Positions 1 through 5,026 are shown, counted from the stretch's first letter. The stretch is 5,026 nucleotides of DNA from Pseudomonadota bacterium (GCA_016195205.1 JACQAB010000196.1:1-5026); one strand, 5' to 3'. Numbers and translations are program-made. The notes: a model not told the origin generated them from the letters alone.

Positions 1-222
1 AGCTCCATCCACTTGAGACATATCCCCTGCCACCGCTACGCGCGCTGGTTCCCCCTTGCCGGTTTTGAAAGTGCACTGGGTTACTTGCGGAAAGGTTTGA
101 AACATCTGCATCACGGCTGACGCATAGGTTGGATGGTAAACGGACGCGGCGTTGCCAACGAGAAGGCTAATGGACGACGCTTTTCCGCTCGACAAACGAC
201 TAAGAAAATAAGTATCTGCCAT
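1..222 (-). CDS. Hypothetical protein, N-terminal 74 residues (runs off the left edge)
   Basis: An uninterrupted minus-strand reading frame runs from an ATG at 222-220 to the window edge, giving 74 residues that begin MADTYFLSRLSSGKASS and reach GDMSQVDGA at the edge. I do not recognise the family. The visible part is soluble in character, rich in Ser, Thr, Ala and Val, with no signal peptide or membrane segment. It has one Cys, in the stretch TQCTFKTGKGEPARVAVAG. No clear Shine-Dalgarno sequence precedes the ATG. The frame stays open upstream to a TAA at 249-247, with a TTG at 243-241 as the only other start, so the ATG is preferred. The gene diverges from the plus-strand genes and would share the regulatory gap at 223-413 with them. 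The chance that it is a spurious open frame is real, because only 222 bases are visible. Confidence 0.5.
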   Translation of the reverse strand, partial: MADTYFLSRLSSGKASSISLLVGNAASVYHPTYASAVMQMFQTFPQVTQCTFKTGKGEPARVAVAGDMSQVDGA

Positions 223-240
223 AGAAAAGAAGTTTAGCGG

Positions 241-321
241 CAATATTTAAGCGAAGGCTTAAAGGCCGATAACAATATTTCTTCAAAGAAAACAATGCCC
301 ACGCGCCCTGTAAATATTGTT
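241..321. promoter_or_regulatory. Three CAATATTT motifs, two forming a 10-bp inverted repeat: candidate operator
   Basis: CAATATTT occurs at 241-248 and 273-280, and inverted as AAATATTG at 312-319. The second and third extend to a perfect 10-bp inverted repeat, AACAATATTT (271-280) and AAATATTGTT (312-321), separated by 31 bases. The gap lies between two divergently transcribed genes, where a shared regulator would be expected to bind. Chance is a competing explanation, because the region is AT-rich and AATATT is itself palindromic. No specific regulator can be named. Confidence 0.4.
246..263. repeat. Perfect 7-bp inverted repeat with 4-nt loop in the divergent gap
   Basis: TTTAAGC (246-252), loop GAAG, GCTTAAA (257-263). 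The arms are exact reverse complements. No T tract follows on either strand, and the site lies between divergent genes, so a terminator is unlikely. A DNA operator is the better reading. The core also reads as TTAA, 8 bases, TTAA, one base wider than the TTAA-N7-TTAA consensus of the cell-cycle regulator CtrA. Confidence 0.45.
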
Positions 322-327
322 AACCAT
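320..327 (+). promoter_or_regulatory. CtrA-type half-site TTAACCAT
   Basis: TTAACCAT is an exact match to the 8-base half-site described for CtrA, the alphaproteobacterial cell-cycle response regulator. It lies 87 bases before the start of the small membrane protein gene. A GANTC site (GATTC, 341-345), the methylation target of CcrM in the same bacteria, follows shortly after. A single 8-mer can occur by chance, and the organism is not known, so this is a weak call. Confidence 0.25.
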
Positions 328-403
328 GCATGATTAGGGCGATTCCGGCATTGCTATTACGCCATAATTTGCTAAACTTATTGGCTCATTCTTTGATTTC
401 TCT

Positions 404-409
404 GAGAAG
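404..409 (+). promoter_or_regulatory. Ribosome-binding site that fixes the start of the small membrane protein
   Basis: GAGAAG lies 4 bases before the ATG at 414. The in-frame ATG at 330 has no comparable purine stretch before it. The 28 codons between the two encode an unremarkable Leu-rich stretch in AT-rich DNA. This supports 414 as the true start. Confidence 0.5.
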
Positions 410-413
410 AAAA

Positions 414-665
414 ATGTTTGCAGTAATCCCATCCGCCGAACGCTATGGCCCACTCCTCGCCATGGGCGCGACCGCTCTAGTAGCAGGAATTGCCGCCGCA
501 ATTGCGGCGCATCTGGTTAGAGCCGAAACGCCAACTTCTGCGAAGCCAAGACCTGTTGCGGTCGTTACTCCAAAGCAGACGCCTGCTAAAAAAGTTCCGG
601 CGCACAGAACTGTTGGCTGGTCAAATCCGCTGACAGCTTCACCGCCCATGGGCGTCAGCTTCTAA
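414..665 (+). CDS. Small membrane-anchored or exported protein (83 aa), hypothetical
   Basis: This is a protein of unknown function. Residues 12-35 form one hydrophobic helix rich in Ala, Leu and Ile (GPLLAMGATALVAGIAAAI at its core), after a short N-terminus with one Arg. The rest (38-83) is rich in Pro, Lys, Thr and Val, with no acidic residue after Glu38, and looks disordered and basic. The helix could be a signal anchor. It could also be a cleaved signal peptide, since V35-R36-A37 fits the small-residue rule of signal peptidase I, which would release a mature piece of about 46 residues. An in-frame ATG at 330 would add 28 residues, but the GAGAAG before 414 favours the shorter form. It is the first of three plus-strand genes, 103 bases before the GvpL/J-domain gene. 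No terminator is visible between them, so they may be co-transcribed. No homologue is recognised. Confidence 0.6.
   Translation: MFAVIPSAERYGPLLAMGATALVAGIAAAIAAHLVRAETPTSAKPRPVAVVTPKQTPAKKVPAHRTVGWSNPLTASPPMGVSF
494..509. repeat. Perfect 16-bp palindrome inside the small membrane protein gene
   Basis: CGCCGCAATTGCGGCG is fully self-complementary around 501/502. It encodes the Ala-Ala-Ile-Ala part of the membrane helix, so Ala codons (GCC/GCG) repeated either side of AAT-T can explain it without a separate role. Confidence 0.4.
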
Positions 666-668
666 TAA

Positions 669-677
669 TTATCCACA
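669..677 (+). promoter_or_regulatory. Perfect DnaA box TTATCCACA
   Basis: The 9-mer exactly matches the strong DnaA box (E. coli R1/R4 type). It begins 4 bases after the stop codon of the small membrane protein gene, in the gap before the J-domain gene. A near match in the same orientation, TTCTCCACA (716-724, 8 of 9), lies 47 bases downstream. This could mark DnaA-controlled transcription of the next gene, DnaA titration, or chance. Confidence 0.4.
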
Positions 678-768
678 ACAACGCACGCTGCTGCGCACAG
701 AATCCCTCCCTAAATTTCTCCACACGCGGTATTTAGCTGAAGTCACCTTTCAACAGAGTGATTCGGCC

Positions 769-1779
769 ATGCCCCAGATGCGAATCTACGCTTTTACCGA
801 CGATGCCGGACGTCAGGCCTTGGCCATGGCGGAGAACAGCACATTGAAAAGCCTGCAAATTACTTCCAGCGGCAGGCTGCATGCTCTTTCGGCCCCTGAG
901 CCCGTGCAATGGCCCTGGCAAGATCCGGCACAAGCCATGGCCCTGCGCCTGGTTAATTATCACCGCGTTCTTGGCGAGTTGGTGAAATATCTGCCCAAAA
1001 TCATTCCGGCCTCGTTCGAAAGCGTGTTTGAAGATGCCAATGGCGTGGGGCAAGTTCTTTTCCAGCATGCCCAGGAAATTCTTGAATTGCTGCTGCGTTA
1101 CGGGCATCTGCGCCAGTTCTCGCTCAGCATTTGCTGGAACACCGCCGTGATGCAGCAGTTGATGCAGCGCTTTCCCAAAGCTGCCGGCGCGTCATCGCTG
1201 GAAAAAGAACGCCGCATTTTGCGCGATCAGATCCTGGCACAATTGCAGGGACGTTTGCGTGATCTGATCATTATGGACGAGCCGGACGGTAATGTGGTGC
1301 TGCATGCCATTCTGCTGGCCGAAGCGCGTGGTGAAGACCGCATTGCCGAAGCCTTGCAGCGCATTGACTCCGAATGCCAGGGACGTCTGCACATTCGCCT
1401 GGTCGGCCCCCTGCCCGCCTGCAATTTTGCGCGTGTGGAAGTGAAGCTGCCCGACCGCGCGCTGGTGCGCCGCGCCTGCCAGGATCTGGGCATCGGCTTT
1501 GCCGAGCGGCTGTCGGCGGTGAAAGAAGCTTATCGCCGTAAAGTGAAAGCGCTGCATCCCGATCGCAGCAAAAATAAGAAAGAGCACGAGTTGATGGTGC
1601 GCTTGACGCGTTCTTATCGCTATCTGAACCAGCTTGCCGCGCAGCAAAACTTACATGCCGAGAACAATCCGGATAAGCAATGGTTGCGTTGTGATCGCCG
1701 CACTCTCCGAAAGACACCTCTTCTAAATATCCAGAGGGGTATAACCCGTTGGGATGACGCGCTAATCAAGCGTGTTTAA
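769..1779 (+). CDS. GvpF/GvpL-like domain fused to a C-terminal J domain (336 aa)
   Basis: Residues 4-225 fit the GvpF/GvpL gas-vesicle family in order. They show an N-terminal strand MRIYAFT, the block IIPASFESVFED (78-89) matching the family's LPLRFG..F.D region, and a helix-strand block ending FSLSICWN (117-124). There is a helical middle with LEKERRILRDQI (144-155), and finally RIDSECQGRLHIRLVGPLP-CNF (198-220), matching the family's closing RL.IR..GP.PPY.F segment. In gas-vesicle bacteria these proteins are minor components that assist assembly with GvpA. Residues 238-290 form a J domain: helix II AVKEAYRRKVKAL, the HPD motif at 263-265, and helix III through SYRYLNQLAAQ. HPD is what stimulates the ATPase of DnaK-type Hsp70s. 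The last 45 residues are unlike either domain and use different codons. The start at 769 has only a weak AGAG at 755-758; ATG 778 is an alternative that removes three residues. Cytosolic location is expected. The domain calls come from reading the sequence, without a profile search. Confidence 0.85.
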   Translation: MPQMRIYAFTDDAGRQALAMAENSTLKSLQITSSGRLHALSAPEPVQWPWQDPAQAMALRLVNYHRVLGELVKYLPKIIPASFESVFEDANGVGQVLFQHAQEILELLLRYGHLRQFSLSICWNTAVMQQLMQRFPKAAGASSLEKERRILRDQILAQLQGRLRDLIIMDEPDGNVVLHAILLAEARGEDRIAEALQRIDSECQGRLHIRLVGPLPACNFARVEVKLPDRALVRRACQDLGIGFAERLSAVKEAYRRKVKALHPDRSKNKKEHELMVRLTRSYRYLNQLAAQQNLHAENNPDKQWLRCDRRTLRKTPLLNIQRGITRWDDALIKRV

Positions 1780-1786
1780 GTTCAGA

Positions 1787-1815
1787 TTGCCGTCCATGCC
1801 CCGCCTGTGGATAAT
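1787..1815 (+). promoter_or_regulatory. Sigma70-like promoter for the long coiled-coil gene
   Basis: TTGCCG (1787-1792, 4 of 6 to TTGACA), a 17-base spacer, then GATAAT (1810-1815, 5 of 6 to TATAAT). Transcription would begin near 1822, giving a leader of about 50 bases before the ATG at 1874. The -10 overlaps the DnaA box at 1806-1814, so DnaA binding could block this promoter. No experimental start is known. Confidence 0.4.
1806..1814 (-). promoter_or_regulatory. Perfect DnaA box (TGTGGATAA on the plus strand)
   Basis: This is the exact reverse complement of TTATCCACA and overlaps the -10 element GATAAT. It is the second perfect box in the window, in the opposite orientation to the one at 669. 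It could be a regulatory site, or it could be a by-product of the GGATAAT promoter element. Confidence 0.35.
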
Positions 1816-1820
1816 GCGGG

Positions 1821-1856
1821 ACCCCGGCGGAAGGCCCTCCTTTTCGCAGGGGTTTT
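1821..1856 (+). terminator. GC-rich hairpin with T tract: terminator or leader hairpin
   Basis: ACCCC (1821-1825) pairs with GGGGT (1849-1853). After a single G/A mismatch, GCG (1827-1829) pairs with CGC (1845-1847). The stem continues as GAA against TTT (1830-1832 with 1842-1844, one G-T pair), then GG with CC (1833-1834 with 1839-1840, one bulged T), closing on the loop CCCT. TTTTCTGT follows at 1853-1860. The shape is that of an intrinsic terminator for the J-domain gene. Because the predicted transcription start falls at its left base, it could equally be a 5' leader hairpin on the downstream transcript. Confidence 0.5.
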
Positions 1857-1873
1857 CTGTTCCTAAGCAACCC

Positions 1874-4429
1874 ATGTCCCAACCTGTTCCAAAACCCTCT
1901 TCCCCGCAGGGGGGCCGTCCGCCGCTTTTGCTTTTCGTGGCGGGCCTTGTGGCGCTAGCCGGCTTTACGGCTTTGCTGGGTTACGCCGCCATTCATAACG
2001 GCGATTCTTTCCGCAACACGCTGCAGGAAATGCAGCAGTCGTGGAACACGCGGATGGACGCTATGGCCTTGCCCAATCAGGCCGAGGCCCGCAGCGCCGC
2101 CGAAGTTGACTCTCAATATTTAAGTCACCTGAACATGCAGTATAACCGGCTGCATCATCTGCTGGGCTTTTCGATTGCCGGGCTGGGCGTTCTTATTCTT
2201 CTGGCTTTTGCCGCCTACCGCTTTGCCCTGGTCATTCCTTTGCGCAATCTTGCCAAAAGTTGCCATGAGGTTGCCAAGCGCGGATTCCGCGGTCCGATCT
2301 GGGGCCAGGAACGCGCCGATCTTTACGGCAACCTGGCGCGCAGCATCAGCGAATTGCGCCGCGGCGTTTCCGACCTTGCCGATATGGCCGTGGAAGGCCC
2401 CGATGGCGTAAGCCTGGTGCGCTTTTCCGGACGTGGCGCCGCGGTCTTTAACACCCTGATTTCCGATCTTCAGGCCCATATCCGCAAGCTTCAGGAAGAC
2501 GGCGCCGGCATGCGCGAACGCATCGAGCAAAGCGCCGGACACTGGGAGAAAAAGGCCCAGTTTCTTGGCGACACAGCCATGCAGACCAGCGCCAATCTTC
2601 ACGACGCGCTGGAAGCCTCGCGCCAGCAGCTTCAGCTTCTGCATGACGGCCACCGCACCGTACAGGATGACGCACGCGATCTGGTCGACCGTTTCCGCGC
2701 CGACATGCTGGCGCTGAATGAAATCGCCGCCGCCACCGGCCAGCGCGTGGCACAAACGCTGTCGGTGTTGAATGCGTCTGACCGCGACCTGCGCCGCGCC
2801 ACGCAGCAAAATCTGCAGGCCAGCGAAACTTTCTCGAAACATGCCAGCGACCTCACCGAAAAACTGATAGCCGCCACCGAGCTGATGCGCGCCAGCGGCA
2901 AAGTCATGGCCGAAACCACCGAGGCCGCGCGCACGCGCTTTCTGGAAGCGGTTAAAAGCGTGGAAACCCACGACCAGACGCTTAAAGCCTTCCTTACCGA
3001 CACGGCGGGCAAGACCGATAAAATCTCGGCCCTTTACGACAGCCTTTCTTCCAGCGCGCAGCGCGTGGCCGAAACCGTGGGCCAATTCGATACGCGCATG
3101 GGCGAGTTCGACAAGAAAAGCAACGAAGCTTTCACCCGCATCGCCATGGGCGCGAATGCCATGGATGAAGTTTCAGGTAGCCTGAAAGAGGCGCATGGCA
3201 CCATGAACGGCTCGCTGGAATCCATGCGCAGCCATACCGAGATGCTGGCGCGCATTCTTGTCACCATCCGCGACGAATATGCCGGCACCATGGAAACCTT
3301 CCGTGTCTCGATGCAGGATGCCGTTCCGGCCATCGGCCTACTGAAAGAAGCCGGCCAGCATCTGCACGGCCAGATGCAGCATGAGTGGACGCAGTATGCC
3401 CAGCAGTCGCGCGAATTGTTCACCGCGCTTGAGCAGGATGTGCGCTCGGTCAGCGCCCGCACGAATGAAATCGCCAAACAGGCGGAGGAATTGATCGTCA
3501 ACGTCGGCGCCAAGAGCCGGATTTTGGGCGACAGCGCCGGACGTTTCGACCTGCAGGTGGCCAGCTTCTCGGAACGGCTTGAGCATGCCGCCGCCACCGT
3601 GATGCATAGTAATGAGCAGATTGCCAACTCCACCACGGCGCAGATCGGCGAAATTCACGGCGCGGTAAGTGAGATGGCGCAGCGCCTTTCCATTCTGACC
3701 CAGCTTACCAGCACGCTGGGCGCCGTGGCCGGGCAGCTTGGCCAACTGGTGCCGTCGTTAAGCGAAGCCAAGCAGTTGACGCGTAATGGCGCGCCCGCAG
3801 TGGTGGCGGCCGCCAGCCCGGCCATGGCGGCGCGCTTTGAGCAGCTGAACATCGACTTCACCAGCGCCATTAAAAGCATGCGCGGCGAGTTTGATGGCGT
3901 GCGTTCGCAAATCACCCGTTGGGTGGAAACGATTTCGGGCGGGTATCAGCGCCTGGCGCAGCAAATCAACGGCATTGACCGCGTTCTGGAAGAAAAGCTT
4001 TCGGCGTTTGCGCCGCCCACGGAGCAGGCCAGTGCTGCTGAAATCGCGGGCAAGCTGGCGCCCTCGTTGCAGCTTATTCACGAAACCCTGGCGGAAGAGG
4101 CCTCTTTCAGCCAGCGCATGGTGGACAATATTGAAAACCTGCGCGCCGAGCTTGACGGCTTGCGCGCCGAAATTCAGTCTTCTTCCGGCACGCTGCGGGG
4201 CATGAACGACTTGCTGGCCGACGGGTTTGACCGGCTGCAGCAGGAAGACGCCGGCGCGGGCGCGGTCCAGGGACAATCGGAACTTGTCGAGAAGCTGGAA
4301 AAAATCACGCAGGAGTTGAACCTGCAGAACGTGACCGACACCGTGAACCGGCTGAATAACATCGTCGGCAGCCTGGAAAAACTGGCCGATCACGCCGCGC
4401 ATGGCGATAGCGAAGATAAAGCGGGTTAA
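1874..4429 (+). CDS. Large membrane-anchored coiled-coil protein with HAMP-like linker, no chemoreceptor tip (851 aa)
   Basis: Numbered from the ATG at 1874. A Pro-rich cytoplasmic start (1-16) precedes membrane helix 1 (17-40, LLLFVAGLVALAGFTALLG). A periplasmic segment of about 55 residues comes next, then membrane helix 2 (96-121, LGFSIAGLGVLILLAFAAY). Residues 122-174 resemble a HAMP linker, beginning with Pro-Leu-Arg right after the membrane and carrying ERADLYGNLARSISELR at the second helix. Everything after that is Ala-, Gln-, Glu- and Ser-rich helix. Residues 177-484 contain no proline at all, nor do 486-626. A last amphipathic helix, SELVEKLEKITQELN onward, ends the protein. The order matches methyl-accepting chemotaxis receptors, but I see no counterpart of their conserved hairpin tip. 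The protein is also longer than usual, so automatic annotation as a chemoreceptor would be doubtful. An in-frame GTG at 1772, overlapping the J-domain gene by 8 bases, would add 34 residues. Codons there (AGA, ATA, AGG, GGG) are atypical, and a promoter and hairpin lie in that stretch, so 1874 is chosen despite a weak ribosome-binding site. Confidence 0.85.
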   Translation: MSQPVPKPSSPQGGRPPLLLFVAGLVALAGFTALLGYAAIHNGDSFRNTLQEMQQSWNTRMDAMALPNQAEARSAAEVDSQYLSHLNMQYNRLHHLLGFSIAGLGVLILLAFAAYRFALVIPLRNLAKSCHEVAKRGFRGPIWGQERADLYGNLARSISELRRGVSDLADMAVEGPDGVSLVRFSGRGAAVFNTLISDLQAHIRKLQEDGAGMRERIEQSAGHWEKKAQFLGDTAMQTSANLHDALEASRQQLQLLHDGHRTVQDDARDLVDRFRADMLALNEIAAATGQRVAQTLSVLNASDRDLRRATQQNLQASETFSKHASDLTEKLIAATELMRASGKVMAETTEAARTRFLEAVKSVETHDQTLKAFLTDTAGKTDKISALYDSLSSSAQRVAETVGQFDTRMGEFDKKSNEAFTRIAMGANAMDEVSGSLKEAHGTMNGSLESMRSHTEMLARILVTIRDEYAGTMETFRVSMQDAVPAIGLLKEAGQHLHGQMQHEWTQYAQQSRELFTALEQDVRSVSARTNEIAKQAEELIVNVGAKSRILGDSAGRFDLQVASFSERLEHAAATVMHSNEQIANSTTAQIGEIHGAVSEMAQRLSILTQLTSTLGAVAGQLGQLVPSLSEAKQLTRNGAPAVVAAASPAMAARFEQLNIDFTSAIKSMRGEFDGVRSQITRWVETISGGYQRLAQQINGIDRVLEEKLSAFAPPTEQASAAEIAGKLAPSLQLIHETLAEEASFSQRMVDNIENLRAELDGLRAEIQSSSGTLRGMNDLLADGFDRLQQEDAGAGAVQGQSELVEKLEKITQELNLQNVTDTVNRLNNIVGSLEKLADHAAHGDSEDKAG

Positions 4430-4436
4430 ACGCCTA

Positions 4437-4949
4437 TCAAGGCTCCAGCTTATGCTGCCCATGGCCGGAGAAGCCCATATAGCTTGGACCCTCGTCGAAT
4501 TCATCATCAGCAAAAAGCAGCGAGGCAAACGGGATCATACTGGGACGCAGCTGGGCGCTGGTAATCCTTATGCTCCCTGCTGTTTTTGCCTGCTGCATCG
4601 TCCCCGGGATGGGCAATGAAAAGCCGTTACGCGCAAAAGCTTTCCCGCGCTCCCTCGATCTGGCTCGGGCGCGGTTCTCGAGCTTAACGGCATTATGGAA
4701 ATCGGTAACGGGCGGTCGCGGCGCAATGCTGCCATCACGGAGCGCCGGGCCGGGTATGGCCGCGGCAATGTGAATTGCCCTGCCGCCGAAAGGCGCCATT
4801 AATCCATCGGCCATGTCATGCCCTTTAATAATGGGTGCCGCGACGCCGGTATGGTCATCCATATACCAACCGACAAGGCGTGAACCGCCGCTGGCAAATT
4901 GTCCGCTGCGCGAGCGCTGTGCCTGGGCCGCCTGTTCCAGCAGCGCCAA
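4437..4949 (-). CDS. Hypothetical protein, 170 codons, no good start codon
   Basis: A minus-strand frame runs from the in-frame TAA at 4976-4974 to a TGA at 4439-4437. It contains no ATG before residue 30, so the assigned start is a TTG at 4949 with no ribosome-binding site. The codons before that TTG already read as plausible protein (DVDHALALLEQAAQAQR in continuity). I do not recognise the family. Visible features are a Gly-rich N-terminal third with GWYMDDHTGVAAPIIKGHDM (28-46), a basic middle (RARARSRERGK, 93-103), and an acidic C-terminal patch ADDEFDEGP (147-155). No signal peptide or membrane helix is seen. It converges on the coiled-coil gene with 7 bases between stops and no terminator in the gap. 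It may be a real gene with a TTG start, a gene whose start has been lost by a small frameshift, or a remnant. Confidence 0.55.
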   Translation of the reverse strand: MALLEQAAQAQRSRSGQFASGGSRLVGWYMDDHTGVAAPIIKGHDMADGLMAPFGGRAIHIAAAIPGPALRDGSIAPRPPVTDFHNAVKLENRARARSRERGKAFARNGFSLPIPGTMQQAKTAGSIRITSAQLRPSMIPFASLLFADDEFDEGPSYMGFSGHGQHKLEP

Positions 4950-4987
4950 CGCGTGATCGACATCTAGATGGGATTATCTGACGGCGG

Positions 4988-5026
4988 CTAGTTAAAGCGA
5001 CGATATGCCGCGGCGGCGAAAAGCTG
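4988..5026 (-). CDS. Possible last 12 codons of an upstream minus-strand gene
   Basis: Reading in from the right edge, the minus strand encodes QLFAAAAYRRFN followed by TAG (4990-4988). The codons (GCC, GCC, GCG, CGT, CGC) match those of the neighbouring genes. It would end 39 bases before the TTG of the next minus-strand ORF, close enough for one transcript. Twelve codons are too few to be sure that this is coding. Confidence 0.3.
   Translation of the reverse strand, partial: QLFAAAAYRRFN

Noticed and set aside
363..368. CATAAT as a -10 element for the small membrane protein gene
   Set aside because: It matches 5 of 6, but no reasonable -35 lies 16-18 bases upstream. TTGCTA (351-356) with TAAACT (373-378) is an equally weak alternative.
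330..413. N-terminal extension of the small membrane protein from the ATG at 330
   Set aside because: There is no ribosome-binding site at 330, the stretch is AT-rich with promoter-like character, and the GAGAAG before 414 fits the shorter start.
682..695. Hairpin CGCA-CGCTGC-TGCG after the small membrane protein gene as a terminator
   Set aside because: The stem is only 4 bp and no T tract follows.
223..768. Replication origin suggested by DnaA boxes, a CtrA-like site and AT-rich DNA
   Set aside because: Only one perfect and one near DnaA box occur in this stretch, with no clear unwinding element and no origin-linked gene (dnaA, dnaN, hemE, parAB, gidA) in view.
1192..1717. Minus-strand open frames of about 150 codons opposite the J-domain gene
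   Set aside because: The plus strand encodes recognisable GvpL and J-domain motifs here, so these antisense frames are shadows.
2120..3085. 321-codon open frame on the minus strand opposite the coiled-coil gene
   Set aside because: It is antisense to a much longer, compositionally convincing gene. Its Gly/Phe/Arg-rich translation with no domain is typical of the complement of Ala/Gln/Glu-rich coding DNA.
1874..4429. Annotation as a methyl-accepting chemotaxis protein
   Set aside because: The membrane and HAMP-like layout fits, but the conserved signalling hairpin expected in the cytoplasmic rod is not seen.
3758..4528. 256-codon minus-strand open frame spanning the convergent junction
   Set aside because: Most of it is antisense to the coiled-coil gene. 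The remainder overlaps the other minus-strand ORF in a different frame, and its translation looks like a shadow.
4570..4773. 67-codon plus-strand ORF opposite the 170-codon minus-strand ORF
   Set aside because: It is shorter, contains a run of rare codons, has no ribosome-binding site, and the opposing frame is open over the whole region.

Overview
The window is about 5 kb of moderately GC-rich bacterial DNA, with AT-rich gaps between genes. It looks like a Gram-negative genome and most likely an alphaproteobacterium. The support is indirect: a CtrA-type half-site and GANTC sites in intergenic DNA, codon style, and a lack of strong Shine-Dalgarno sequences. No gene here is a taxonomic marker, so this placement is an inference.

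Layout. At the left edge (1-222, minus strand) lies the N-terminal part of an unrecognised gene. It diverges from the plus-strand genes across a 191-bp AT-rich gap (223-413). That gap holds three CAATATTT repeats, a perfect 7-bp hairpin and a TTAACCAT half-site. Three plus-strand genes follow: a small single-helix membrane or exported protein (414-665), a two-domain protein (769-1779), and a very long membrane-anchored coiled-coil protein (1874-4429). At the right, a 170-codon minus-strand ORF (4437-4949) of unknown function meets the coiled-coil gene tail to tail with only 7 bp between stops. The last 39 bases may hold the end of another minus-strand gene.

The centre of interest is the pair 769-1779 and 1874-4429. 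Most of the first protein resembles the gas-vesicle GvpF/GvpL family, and it carries a C-terminal J domain with an intact HPD motif. That suggests a GvpL-like module able to recruit an Hsp70 (DnaK). The second protein has the N-terminal layout of a chemoreceptor (two membrane helices, short periplasmic segment, HAMP-like linker). Its cytoplasmic part is about 670 residues of helix without a recognisable chemoreceptor signalling tip. No GvpA or other gas-vesicle gene is in the window. Whether the two proteins act together is inferred only from adjacency.

The 94 bases between these two genes are unusually dense. They contain a sigma70-like promoter whose -10 overlaps a perfect DnaA box, and a strong GC-rich hairpin followed by a T tract. 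These argue that the long gene starts at the ATG at 1874 rather than at the upstream in-frame GTG at 1772. A second perfect DnaA box lies just after the small gene.
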